From Xanthobacteraceae bacterium (GTDB lineage Bacteria > Pseudomonadota > Alphaproteobacteria > Rhizobiales > Xanthobacteraceae): a stretch of DNA of 64,000 nucleotides. The DNA is taken from the NCBI GenBank assembly GCA_019745775.1, contig JAIESR010000018.1:1-64000 (forward strand), read 5' to 3'. A model generated the notes under the pieces. The model searched no databases. It was not told where the DNA came from and saw only the letters and a list, made by a program, of their open reading frames with translations. This document shows, one piece after another, positions 43,991-52,532 of the stretch (position 1 is its first letter; every line of letters begins with the position of its first letter). Position numbers and translations under genes: made by a program.

Positions 43991-44896
43991 CTAGCGCGGC
44001 GTCGGCGACGTAATCATGCCGTTCGAGGTGAGCACGATCCAGCGGCCGTCCTGGCGGCGGATCGACTCGATGCGGCCGACGCCCGGCACGATGTCGCCGG
44101 CTTCGACCTCGATCGCGCCCATGCGGCGGCCCTGGATGACGGCGACGCCGCGGCTGACATGGCGCACGGTCCAGCCCTCGATGACGCGCTGACGGGCTGC
44201 CTCGGCGGGCGGTGCTGCGGCCGGCGCCACCGGTACGGCAGCGGCCTGTTGCGGCTGCACCGAGCCGGTCACGGTGCCGCTCGGCGTCTGCGCACGCTGT
44301 GCAGCCGATGCCGATTGCGCGCGGTCGATGCGCTCGAGCCGCTCGTTGAACTTGGCGAGCTGCGCATTGGCATTGCGGTTGCTGGTCTCGACGCTCGACT
44401 TGATCGCGCCGATCTCGGTCCGCAGGCTCGCGATCGCGTCGCGGACCGGGGCGAGGTCGACGCCTGCCATCGGCGTTTCGGTGGCGGTGCTGCGCGACAC
44501 CACCGAGGTGCCGAGCGCGCCGGCCATGGCACCGAGCGCGCCGGCGAACGCGACCGACGCGGCAAGCAGCGCGAAGCGATTGGAGCGCTGATCGTCGACC
44601 ACGTCCTTTACGGGCGGCACGATCGCCGGCTCTTCGAGCGGCGCGACCGGCGCCTTGTCGGCTTCCGCCGCCCTCATCGCCTCGGCGGCCTGCATCACGG
44701 CCTCGACCGGCTTCGGCATCTCGATGACTTTCCCCGGCCCGACGGGCTTTATTGGCTCGCACGCGGAGGCGGTCGGCGGCTCGATCGCGGCCGGCGAAGG
44801 CAGCGAGAGGCTGATCTGCTGTTCGGTGGAGGTGGAAGAAGCGTCTGTAGCAGCCGCTGTGGGCGCAGCAGCGCCGGTCTCCTGGCTGGTGCTCAT
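43991..44896 (-). CDS. Membrane-anchored hypothetical protein with coiled coil
   Basis: The 301-aa protein has a disordered Ala/Pro/Glu-rich cytoplasmic N-terminus of about 110 residues. One membrane helix follows (about 107-130, FALLAASVAFAGALGAMAGAL), then a coiled-coil-like stretch (IASLRTEIGAIKSSVETSN to LERIDRAQ), a Pro/Ala linker and a compact C-terminal domain (VIEGWTVRHVSRGVAVIQGR to IVLTSNGMITSPTPR). It resembles conserved hypothetical proteins of Bradyrhizobium-like genomes. The C-terminal strand-rich domain would be periplasmic. The ATG at 44896 is preferred because GGAA is eight bases upstream. About 230 gene-free bases separate it from the next operon. Confidence 0.6.
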   Translation of the reverse strand: MSTSQETGAAAPTAAATDASSTSTEQQISLSLPSPAAIEPPTASACEPIKPVGPGKVIEMPKPVEAVMQAAEAMRAAEADKAPVAPLEEPAIVPPVKDVVDDQRSNRFALLAASVAFAGALGAMAGALGTSVVSRSTATETPMAGVDLAPVRDAIASLRTEIGAIKSSVETSNRNANAQLAKFNERLERIDRAQSASAAQRAQTPSGTVTGSVQPQQAAAVPVAPAAAPPAEAARQRVIEGWTVRHVSRGVAVIQGRRMGAIEVEAGDIVPGVGRIESIRRQDGRWIVLTSNGMITSPTPR

Positions 44897-45126
44897 AGGG
44901 CGTTCCTTTGGGGTCCTCTGGAGGTTCCGCAATCGTCGTTGACGAATTGGAAACCACCGGGGTTACCAAAACCTTTAGAATTGTAGCTATCCACGCCGAT
45001 GTAATGGGGGTTGGTGAGGTTTCGCCCGCCGGTCGCGCGATAACCTTGCCATCGGGTTAACGTTGGACGCCGCTGCGACACTTCACAGCAATAGTGTGTC
45101 GCCGCGGTCACAGGGGGGAATAACGC

Positions 45127-45840
45127 TCAAACCCCAAGATAGCGGTGCTGGATGTCGGCCGCGGCCGCGATCGCCGCCGAGCTGCCGCTCCACACCACCC
45201 TGCCCCGCTCGATCAGGTAGTGCCGGTCGGCGATGCGGGTGAGCGCCGCGACGTTCTTGTCGATGACGAGGATCGACTGCCCCGCCGCCTTCAGGCGGGT
45301 GAGGCACTGCCAGATCTCGGCACGCATCAGCGGCGCGAGCCCCTCGGTCGCCTCGTCGAGCACCAGCAGGCGCGGGTTGGTCATCAGCGCGCGGCCGATC
45401 GCGAGCATCTGCTGCTCGCCGCCGGAAAGCTGGTGCCCCATATTGTCGAGCCGCTCGGCGAGCCGCGGGAACAGCGCGCAGATTCTGTCGAGCGTCCATG
45501 GATCCGAGGCGCCGCTGCGGTTGGCGGCGGTGGCCACGAGGTTTTCGAGCGCCGTGAGATTGGGAAACACCTGCCGCCCCTCCGGCACCAGACCGATGCC
45601 GAGCTTGCCGATGCGATAGGACGGCCAGTCTCGGATGCTCTCGCCGGCGAAACGGATCGATCCCGCCATCGCAGGCGTCAGCCCCATGATCGAGCGCACG
45701 GTGGTGGTCTTGCCCATCCCGTTGCGGCCCATCAGCGTCACCATCTCGCCGGCCGAGATGGCGAGCGAGATGCCGAACAGGACCTTGCTGCGCCCGTAGC
45801 AGGTCTCGATGCCGTCGACCTCGAGCAGCGTCTCAGCCAT
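45127..45840 (-). CDS. livF: Branched-chain amino acid-type ABC importer, ATPase LivF
   Basis: The 237-aa ATPase powers a HAAT-family importer together with LivG. Walker A is GRNGMGKTT, the signature is LSGGEQQMLAIGRAL, and Walker B is LLVLDEATEGLAP; it starts LLEVDGIETCYG. The ATG at 45840 lies within the last codons of livG, eight bases overlap, which shows co-translation. The ligand of this transporter is set by the binding protein 48641-49822 and may not be an amino acid, since related systems in these bacteria import aromatic acids and amides. Confidence 0.92.
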   Translation of the reverse strand: MAETLLEVDGIETCYGRSKVLFGISLAISAGEMVTLMGRNGMGKTTTVRSIMGLTPAMAGSIRFAGESIRDWPSYRIGKLGIGLVPEGRQVFPNLTALENLVATAANRSGASDPWTLDRICALFPRLAERLDNMGHQLSGGEQQMLAIGRALMTNPRLLVLDEATEGLAPLMRAEIWQCLTRLKAAGQSILVIDKNVAALTRIADRHYLIERGRVVWSGSSAAIAAAADIQHRYLGV

Positions 45841-46591
45841 GGGATTCCTGCTCGCCGAGATAGGCCTTGCGGACATCCTCATTGGCGCGGATCGCGGCCG
45901 GCTCGCCCGACGCGATCACCCGACCGTAGACCAGCACGCTGATGCGGTCCGCCAGCGCAAAGACCGCGTCCATATCGTGCTCGATCAGGAGGATCGTCAG
46001 GTCGCGCTTGAGCGCGCGCAGCAGCGCGATCATGCGCGCCGACTCCTCCGGGCCCATGCCGGCCATCGGCTCGTCGAGCAGCAGCATGCGCGGGCGGGTC
46101 GCGAGCGCCATCGCGATTTCGAGCTGGCGGTGCTCGCCATGGCTCATGCTCGACACGATGACGTTGGCGCGGTCTGCGAGGCCGACATGTGCCAGGGTCT
46201 CGCGCGCGGGCGAGCGCAACGTCTCGTCCTCGCGCGCATCGCGCCAGAAATGGAACGAGTGGCCCGCGTGCGCCTGCACCGCCAGCGCCACGTTGTCGAG
46301 CGCGGTGAAATCGTTGAACAGCGAGGTGATCTGGAACGAGCGCGCAAGCCCGCGCTGGCTGCGCTTGTGCACCGGCAGCGCGGTGATGTCCTCGCCGGCG
46401 AACCGGATGCGGCCGGCGTCGGGCGCGATCTCGCCGGTGAGCTGGCCGATCAGCGTGGTCTTGCCGGCGCCGTTCGGACCGATGATCGCGTGCAGCTCGC
46501 CCGATGGCACCGCGAGGTCGATGCCGTCGGACGCCGTGACGCCGCCGAAACGCTTGGTCAGGCCGTCGATCGCAAGCAGCGCTTCAGTCAC
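45833..46591 (-). CDS. livG: Branched-chain amino acid-type ABC importer, ATPase LivG
   Basis: The 252-aa ATPase shows Walker A GPNGAGKTT, signature MSHGEHRQLEIAMALA and Walker B MLLLDEPMAGMGPEES, typical of LivG with HDMDAVFALADRI at the switch histidine. A GTG at 46591 with GGAGAG upstream is the likely start and overlaps the livM stop. A longer ATG start at 46633 is possible but would extend into the coding region of livM. Confidence 0.9.
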   Translation of the reverse strand: MTEALLAIDGLTKRFGGVTASDGIDLAVPSGELHAIIGPNGAGKTTLIGQLTGEIAPDAGRIRFAGEDITALPVHKRSQRGLARSFQITSLFNDFTALDNVALAVQAHAGHSFHFWRDAREDETLRSPARETLAHVGLADRANVIVSSMSHGEHRQLEIAMALATRPRMLLLDEPMAGMGPEESARMIALLRALKRDLTILLIEHDMDAVFALADRISVLVYGRVIASGEPAAIRANEDVRKAYLGEQESHG

Positions 46592-47582
46592 GACGCAGGC
46601 TCTCCAGCAATCCATTGATCCCACCGCGCGCAAAGAGAACGACCAGCAGGAACAGCGGCCCCATCACGATCTGCCAGTATTCCGCGGCGCGCGAAGCGGC
46701 GGCCCCGACGAATGGCGTTGCCGCGAACTTGATCAGGATCGGCAGAGTTTCCTCCAGCACCAGGAGCGTGACAGCACCGATCAGCGGGCCGAAGGTCGAC
46801 GCCATGCCACCGAGCACCACCATGACGATAAGATCGCCCGATCGCGTCCAGTGCATCATTGCGGGACTGACGAACTCGGTGTGGTTGGCGAGCAGCGCGC
46901 CGGCAAGCCCGCACATGACCCCGGCGATGACGAAGCAGACCAGGCGGTAGCGATAGGTCGGGAAGCCGATCGCCTGCATGCGGCGGTCGTTCGAGCGCGA
47001 GCCCTGGATCACCATGCCGAAGCGCGAGTTCACGATCCGCCAGGTGAGGTAGATGCTGGCGACCAAGAGCGCGAAGCACCAGTAGTAGAACTGCGTGCGG
47101 TTCGACATGTTGATCGGATCGACGAACTGGCTGCGGCGATAGAGCTGCAGGCCATCGTCGGCGCCGTAGCGATCGAGGCCGACGCCGAAATAGTAGACGA
47201 GCTGCGCGAAGGCGAGCGTGATCATGATGAAGTAGAGCCCGCGGGTGCGCAGGCTCAGTGCGCCAACGCCGAGCGCGAAAAGCGCGGACGCACCGATCGC
47301 GAGCGGCCACTGGATGAAGCCGGAGCCGACGCCTTCATGCGCAAGAATGCCGATCGCATAACCGCCGATGCCCAGATAGACGGCATGGCCGAAGCTCACC
47401 ATGCCGCCATAGCCGAGAATGAGATTGAGGCTGGTCGCCGCCATCGCCAGGATCAGGATGCGCGTGAACAGCGTCATCAGGAAGGCGTTGCCGGTGAGCG
47501 CCGAATAGACCGGCACCAGCGCGAGGAAGACAAGCAGGATGGCGACCACCACGTTGCGCGGCGTGAACCAGACCGTCGTCAT
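46584..47582 (-). CDS. livM: Branched-chain amino acid-type ABC importer, permease LivM
   Basis: The 332-aa permease has about nine hydrophobic segments and the LivM signature NLILGYGGMVSFGHAVYLGIG as well as LGGMASTFGPLIGA near the cytoplasmic coupling loop. It forms the transmembrane channel with LivH. Its ATG overlaps the livH stop in an ATGA arrangement, so the two are translated together. Confidence 0.92.
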   Translation of the reverse strand: MTTVWFTPRNVVVAILLVFLALVPVYSALTGNAFLMTLFTRILILAMAATSLNLILGYGGMVSFGHAVYLGIGGYAIGILAHEGVGSGFIQWPLAIGASALFALGVGALSLRTRGLYFIMITLAFAQLVYYFGVGLDRYGADDGLQLYRRSQFVDPINMSNRTQFYYWCFALLVASIYLTWRIVNSRFGMVIQGSRSNDRRMQAIGFPTYRYRLVCFVIAGVMCGLAGALLANHTEFVSPAMMHWTRSGDLIVMVVLGGMASTFGPLIGAVTLLVLEETLPILIKFAATPFVGAAASRAAEYWQIVMGPLFLLVVLFARGGINGLLESLRRD

Positions 47583-48496
47583 TTGCTTGCCACCGGGAAC
47601 AGGCCCTGCGGGCGCACCACCAGCACGATCGCCATCACCAGATAGATCATCATCGACGACAGCGCCGGCGCCACGGTCGCGGCGCCGCGCGACGTCATCA
47701 CGAGGCGCAGGATGTCGGGCAGGAAGGCGCGGCCGATGGTGTCGATGAGGCCGACCATGATTGCCGCGACGAAAGCGCCGCGGATCGAACCGATGCCGCC
47801 GATGATGATGATCACGAACGCAAGGATCAGGACGTTCTCGCCCATGCCGATCTGCACGGTGAGAATCGGCGCCTGCATCAAGCCGGCAAGGCCGGCCAGC
47901 GCGGCACCAAGCCCGAACACCAGGGTATAAAGGAGCTTGATGTTGACGCCGAGGGCGCCGGCCATCTCGCGGTTCGACGCGCCGGCGCGGATCAGCATGC
48001 CGAGCCGCGTGCGCATCACCAGGATATAGAGAAGCAGCGCGACCGCGAGCGCGGTGACGATGATGGCGATACGATAGGTCGGATAGGAGAGGCCGGGCAG
48101 GAGCTGAACCGAGGTGTTGAGCCAGTCCGGCAGCGGCACGCGCAGGCCGGCCGGACCCCAGACGATCCGCACCAGCTCATTGAAGAAGAGTACGAGACCG
48201 AAGGTGCCGAGCACATGGTCGAGATGGTCGCGCCCGTAGAGCGGGCGGATCGCGATCACTTCGAGCAGCATGCCGACCAGGAGCGTGGCGCCGAACGCGA
48301 GCGCGGCGCCGAGCACGAAGTCGCCGGTCCAGGCCACGAAGGTCGCCGCGAAATAGGCGCCGATCATGTACAGCGAACCATGCGCGAGGTTCACCATGTC
48401 CATGATGCCGAAGATCAGCGTCAGGCCGGCGGCGACCAGAAACAGCAACAGACCGAGCTGCAGGCCGTTGAGGCACTGTTCGAGGACGAGAAGCAT
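47579..48496 (-). CDS. livH: Branched-chain amino acid-type ABC importer, permease LivH
   Basis: The 305-aa permease begins MLLVLEQCLNGLQLGLLLFLVAAGLTLIFG and shows the LivH motifs IFGIMDMVNLAHGSLYMIGAY and IIIIGGIGSIRGAFVAA. The start at 48496 fits the family; the longer frame runs into the repeat R3. Between it and the binding-protein gene lies 144 bases with that repeat, which could dampen transcription from livK to livH and so keep the binding protein in excess. Confidence 0.92.
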   Translation of the reverse strand: MLLVLEQCLNGLQLGLLLFLVAAGLTLIFGIMDMVNLAHGSLYMIGAYFAATFVAWTGDFVLGAALAFGATLLVGMLLEVIAIRPLYGRDHLDHVLGTFGLVLFFNELVRIVWGPAGLRVPLPDWLNTSVQLLPGLSYPTYRIAIIVTALAVALLLYILVMRTRLGMLIRAGASNREMAGALGVNIKLLYTLVFGLGAALAGLAGLMQAPILTVQIGMGENVLILAFVIIIIGGIGSIRGAFVAAIMVGLIDTIGRAFLPDILRLVMTSRGAATVAPALSSMMIYLVMAIVLVVRPQGLFPVASK

Positions 48497-48528
48497 GATG
48501 CCCGATGGCCCCGTGCGCTGCGCTATCC

Positions 48529-48626
48529 CGGCCTCATGGTGAGGAGCATGCGAAGCGTGCGTCTCGAACCATAGGCCGCCCCGAGCCGCCCTCAATCCTT
48601 CGAGACGCGCTACTCAGGATGAGGGC
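48529..48626. repeat. R3 repeat, copy 1, between binding-protein and permease genes
   Basis: The sequence CGGCCTCATGGTGAGGAGC...GTCTCGAACCATAGGCC with ATCCTTCGAGACGCGCTACTCAGGATGAGG is repeated with small changes at 62403. The CATGGTGAGGAGC and CTCAGGATGAGG arms are partly complementary. Both copies lie directly upstream of a minus-strand operon gene. Confidence 0.75.
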
Positions 48627-48640
48627 GGATAAGAGATGGG

Positions 48641-49822
48641 TCACCACTTCATCGGGCAGCGCGAATGGAACTGGTCCTGGCTGTCCTTGACGATCGTAGC
48701 GACGGTCTGGAGCGTGAGGTTGCCCTCTTTGTCCTTCACCACGTCCTGCAGATAGAAATTCTGGATCGGGAAGTGGTTGTTGCCGTAGCGATAGGGCCCG
48801 CGCACCGAGGCATAGTTGGCCTTGCGCATCTCGTTGCGCATGCCGTCCTTGTTGTCGAGGTTGCCCTTCACCGCGGTCACCGCGCTGTTGACCAGCATCG
48901 CGGCGTCATAGGACTGTGCGCCATAGAACGACGGATAGGCTTTGTGCTTGGCGCGGAAGTCGGCCACGAATTTCTTGTTGGCTTCGTTCGGCAGGTCGTT
49001 CACCCAGTGCTGGGCGCCGGGAACGCCGAGCGCGAGGTCCTTCTGCAGCGGCAGCGAGAGCGAGTCGATCGTGAACGCCGTGTACAGCGGGATCTGGCCG
49101 CGCAGACCCGACTGGGCATACTGATTGAGGAACTGCACGCCCGCCGCGCCCGGATAGAACACGAACACGGCGTCGGGCTTCGCCGCGCGCACCTTCGAAA
49201 GCTCGGTCGAGAAGTCGAGCTGGCCCGGCCACTGGGTCAGGTCCTCGCCGACAATCTTGCCCTTGTAGGTTGCACGCACGCCGGTGAGCATGTCCTTGCC
49301 GGCGGCGTAGTTGGGCCCGATCAGGTACACGCTCTTGACGCCCTTCTGGTTCATGTATTCGCCCACCGCCTGCGGCGTCTGGTCGTTCTGCCAGGAGGTG
49401 GAGAAGAAGAACGGCGAGCAGAGCTCACCGGCAATCTGCGACGGGCCGGCATTGGCGCTGATCAGGAAGGTTTGTGAGTCGACCACCGGCTTGAGCGAGG
49501 CCAGGAGCACGTTCGACCAGATATAGCCGACGACGAAATTCACCCGGTCGGATTGAATCAGCTTCTCGGTCTTCTGCCGTCCAACGTCCGGACGCTGCTC
49601 GTCGTTCTCGTAGATGACCTCGACCGGCAGGCCGCCCATCTTGCGGCCGATATGATCAAGCGCCAACTCGAACGAGTTACGCATGTCGTTACCGATCACC
49701 GCGGTCGGACCGCTGAACGTGGAGACAAAACCGATCTTGACGCTCTTCTGCTGCGCGGGCGCCGGCATCGCCGCAAACACCGACAGAACGGCAGCACCGG
49801 CAAACACTGTCCTCAACAACAT
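48641..49822 (-). CDS. ABC importer periplasmic substrate-binding protein (LivK/HAAT type)
   Basis: The 393-aa precursor has a signal peptide (cleavage near APAQQ). The type I periplasmic-binding fold of the HAAT family follows: VKIGFVSTFSGPTAVIGNDMRNSFELALDH, PVEVIYENDEQRPDVGRQKTEKLI, and the second-lobe YLIGPNYAAGKDM and FVFYPGAAGVQFLNQY. This subgroup is often near aromatic or amide degradation genes. The ATG follows GGAGG by five bases. It is first of the livK-H-M-G-F run, downstream of the LysR gene on the same strand. Confidence 0.9.
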   Translation of the reverse strand: MLLRTVFAGAAVLSVFAAMPAPAQQKSVKIGFVSTFSGPTAVIGNDMRNSFELALDHIGRKMGGLPVEVIYENDEQRPDVGRQKTEKLIQSDRVNFVVGYIWSNVLLASLKPVVDSQTFLISANAGPSQIAGELCSPFFFSTSWQNDQTPQAVGEYMNQKGVKSVYLIGPNYAAGKDMLTGVRATYKGKIVGEDLTQWPGQLDFSTELSKVRAAKPDAVFVFYPGAAGVQFLNQYAQSGLRGQIPLYTAFTIDSLSLPLQKDLALGVPGAQHWVNDLPNEANKKFVADFRAKHKAYPSFYGAQSYDAAMLVNSAVTAVKGNLDNKDGMRNEMRKANYASVRGPYRYGNNHFPIQNFYLQDVVKDKEGNLTLQTVATIVKDSQDQFHSRCPMKW

Positions 49823-49978
49823 CGCATCCTCCCAGAGCACGGACTGAAAGGAATACTAGCGGATCGGTCCGGCCGTCAAAAGTCCCGGCGCGAGCCGGAA
49901 ATGGGCCCATTTCTGCCCAGCCCCGGCGCGGACGTTGCGGGCCAAAAGTGCCGCTTTCGTCGGCGATCGAGCCGCCGG

Positions 49979-50872
49979 TCAACGTCCGGCAGCAGATTTT
50001 GCCGCAGTCACGAACTCCCGAAACAGCCGCGCGCTGGCCGAGAGGTAACGGTCTTCCACCCAGGCGATGCCGATGGGGCGGCGCGCCACCGGCTCACTTA
50101 TCCTGAGGCTCGCCACGTCGGCGTAGCCGCACGCCTCCGGCGGGACGATGCCGATCCCGAAGCCCGCCGCGACAAAACCCGGCACGCTGCTCGAGTCGTC
50201 CGCCTCGAAGCTGATCTGCGGCACGAAGCCGGCGGCCTTGCAGAGATCGTCGGTCATGCGGCGGATCGCATGGCCCTGCTTGAACGACACGAACCGTTCG
50301 TTCGATACGTCGCGTAACCGCGCCTGGCGGCGACGCGCCAGACGATGGCCGCGCGGCACAATGAGCACGAGTTGCTGGTCGACGATGCGGGTCCAGCCGA
50401 AGGCGGCATGGGCGGGCGGCACCGCCACGAAAATGAGGTCGAGTTCGCCGCGTTCGAGCTGCGCTTCGATCGCGGTGCTGTTGTTCTGGACGAAAGCGAA
50501 CTGCACGTCCGGATGGGCAAGGCTGAAACGGCGCACCAGCTCAGGAATGTATTTGGCGCCGAGCGTACGCAGGAAGCCGAGCGCGATGGTGCCGCGGTCA
50601 GCCGCTTTGAAATCGCCGAGTTCGCGGCGCCCGGTGTCGATCTCCTGGAGCGCACGCTCGACCCGCGCCAGGAACAGCTCGCCGGGCTTGGTCAGGCGGA
50701 TGGAACGGCCGGCACGGCGGAACAATTGCACGCCGAGATCGGACTGAAGCCGCGCCAGCGAGCGGCTCAGCGCCGGCTGGCTGGTGCCGAGCTGCTCGGC
50801 CGCGCGCGTCACGTGTTGCAACCGCCCTGCCACCCGAAAGCATTCGAGCAAGTGCCAATCGGCTCGACCCAT
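49979..50872 (-). CDS. LysR-family transcriptional regulator
   Basis: The 297-aa regulator has the N-terminal winged helix (LECFRVAGRLQHVTRAAEQLGTSQPALSRSLARLQ, in two pieces of the usual HTH) and the C-terminal periplasmic-binding-like effector domain (GTIALGFLRTLGAKYIPELVRRF to GIGIVPPEA). ATG at 50872 is likely; a longer start at 50902 would overlap the intergenic control site. It is divergent from the bicupin/EutA/hydantoinase operon and upstream of the livK operon, so it probably controls both and senses an intermediate of that pathway. Confidence 0.88.
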   Translation of the reverse strand: MGRADWHLLECFRVAGRLQHVTRAAEQLGTSQPALSRSLARLQSDLGVQLFRRAGRSIRLTKPGELFLARVERALQEIDTGRRELGDFKAADRGTIALGFLRTLGAKYIPELVRRFSLAHPDVQFAFVQNNSTAIEAQLERGELDLIFVAVPPAHAAFGWTRIVDQQLVLIVPRGHRLARRRQARLRDVSNERFVSFKQGHAIRRMTDDLCKAAGFVPQISFEADDSSSVPGFVAAGFGIGIVPPEACGYADVASLRISEPVARRPIGIAWVEDRYLSASARLFREFVTAAKSAAGR

Positions 50873-51107
50873 GGTGCTCTCTCGCAAGAGATTAATGCGC
50901 AATTGATATATGTCTAGCAGAAATCAGTATTGGACAACATGAATAAAACGGCCTTAGCCTGATCCGTCACCGCGACCTGCCGGTCGATCCGCCCGGCATC
51001 AAAAGGTCGCGCCCGTACCAGACTCGAGCGCTGGTGGCTCGCTTCAGACACGGGCTATAAACTTTGCCCATCCCGATGGGCTCGAACCTCGCAACAGGAC
51101 CACGACG
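50873..51107. promoter_or_regulatory. LysR divergent control region
   Basis: The 235 bases between the LysR gene and the bicupin gene are locally AT-rich at 50885-50960. ATTAATGCGCAATTGAT (about 50891-50907) is an imperfect palindrome of T-N11-A form, the usual LysR half-site layout, and ATATATGTCTAG follows as a possible -10 region for the LysR gene. The exact promoter cannot be fixed. Confidence 0.35.
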
Positions 51108-52328
51108 ATGCATGAAGTAGGCGACAGGATGCACTGGCACGAGCCGACCGGGCTGGACCGGGCTGGCTACGGTAAATTCGGCCGTCCCAAGACACCCTAC
51201 GACATGTTCATGGAGTCCGACGGCGTCCCGATCTTCCGCGACGTGGGATTCAAGAGCGCTCTCGATCTGCCGATGCAGCCGTGGAAGCGCCTCGGCGGCA
51301 AGGGCACCTACATCCAACTGTACGGCACTGAAGGAAAATGGGGCTGCTACGTCGTCGAGATTCCCGGCGCCGGCGCGCTCAACCCAGAAAAGCACCTCTA
51401 CGAGGAGATTTACCTCGTCGCCGAGGGCCGCGGCACCACCGAGGTGTGGCTCGAGGGCGAGAGCAAGAAGCACGTGTTCGAGTGGCAGAAAGGCTCGCTG
51501 TTCTCGATCCCGGTCAACGCCATGCATCGGCTCGTCAATGCCAGCTCGTCGCCGGCCGTCCTGATTGCCGGCACGACCGCGCCGAACCTGATGAACCTCA
51601 TCAATAACACCGACTTCGTCTTCAACGCGCCCTACCAGTTCAAGGACCGCTTCTCGGGCGCCGACGACTTCTACAAGTACAAGGACGACATCGAGCCGGA
51701 TCCGGTGCGCGGCCTTGCCATGCGGCGCACCAACTTCGTGCCGGATGTCATCAATTGCGACCTGCCGCTCGATAACCGCCGCTCGGTCGGCTGGCGCCGT
51801 GTCGAGCCGTTCATGACCGGCAACACGTTCTACCTCTGGATCGGCCAGCACGAGGTCGGCCGCTATTCCAAAGCGCACGCTCACACATCGGCGGCCGTGC
51901 TGATCTGCCTGAAGGGCAACGGCTACACCTACACCTGGCCGGAGCGGAACGGCGTGACGCCCTGGAAGGACGGCAAGGCCAACGAGGTCAAGCGCGTCGA
52001 CTATTCGCAGTTCGGCATGGTGTCGGCCGCGCCCGGCGGCGCGCGCTGGTATCACCAGCACTTCAACGCGTCGAAGGAAGGTTTCCGGCTGACCGCCTGG
52101 TTCGGACCGCACAATCCCGGCCGCGAGCCCGGCCCGCCCGGCGAGAAGCACACCGACTACACTGCCATGGACATCCCGGAAGGCGGCACCGCGATCCCCT
52201 ACTACATGGAGGATCCATACCTGCGCGAGGAGTTCGCCGCCAGGCTCAAGGCGGAGGGCGCGGAAAACCGGATGGAGCCCGACTTCTACAAGAAGGGCAC
52301 CGTGGTGCCGAAGTTCGTGGGCGCGTGA
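51108..52328 (+). CDS. Bicupin protein, first gene of the EutA-hydantoinase operon
   Basis: The 406-aa protein has an N-terminal cupin (about 95-165, with EKHLYEEIYLVAEGRG, the second motif PVNAMHRLVN) and a C-terminal cupin (about 245-355). In the second, KAHAHTSAAVLICLKGNGYTYTW and GARWYHQHFNAS give HxH and HxH, a full metal site. The C-terminal half resembles the small cupins of the 35-39 kb cluster (QHFN motif). It is divergent from LysR, preceded by AGGACC and followed by a repeat, then by the EutA-like gene. The function is unknown; a metal-dependent oxygenase or isomerase acting on the pathway substrate is plausible. Confidence 0.75.
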   Translation: MHEVGDRMHWHEPTGLDRAGYGKFGRPKTPYDMFMESDGVPIFRDVGFKSALDLPMQPWKRLGGKGTYIQLYGTEGKWGCYVVEIPGAGALNPEKHLYEEIYLVAEGRGTTEVWLEGESKKHVFEWQKGSLFSIPVNAMHRLVNASSSPAVLIAGTTAPNLMNLINNTDFVFNAPYQFKDRFSGADDFYKYKDDIEPDPVRGLAMRRTNFVPDVINCDLPLDNRRSVGWRRVEPFMTGNTFYLWIGQHEVGRYSKAHAHTSAAVLICLKGNGYTYTWPERNGVTPWKDGKANEVKRVDYSQFGMVSAAPGGARWYHQHFNASKEGFRLTAWFGPHNPGREPGPPGEKHTDYTAMDIPEGGTAIPYYMEDPYLREEFAARLKAEGAENRMEPDFYKKGTVVPKFVGA

Positions 52329-52335
52329 TTTCTCT

Positions 52336-52508
52336 GTCATTCCGGGGCGCGCCCACAAGCGCGTTTTACGCGCGTCTGCGACGCGCTATGGGCGCGAGCC
52401 CGGAATCCATATCTTTGGCTGGCGCAGTAATGCGCTGCCAGCGCGACCACCAAACGGAGGTGGTTATGGATTCCGGGCTCGCGGGCTTCGCCCGCGCCCC
52501 GGAATGAC
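52336..52508. repeat. Long inverted repeat (R4)
   Basis: The ends GTCATTCCGGGGCGCG and CGCGCCCCGGAATGAC (to 52508) are perfect inverted repeats. Inner arms GCGAGCCCGGAATCCAT (52393 on) and ATGGATTCCGGGCTCGC (52466 on) are also perfectly complementary. The 173-bp unit thus folds into one long cruciform between the bicupin and EutA-like genes. Such CATTCCGGGGC palindromes are common in this bacterial group. Confidence 0.85.
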
Positions 52509-52532
52509 GTATGTGGAATTGGTGGAGCACTA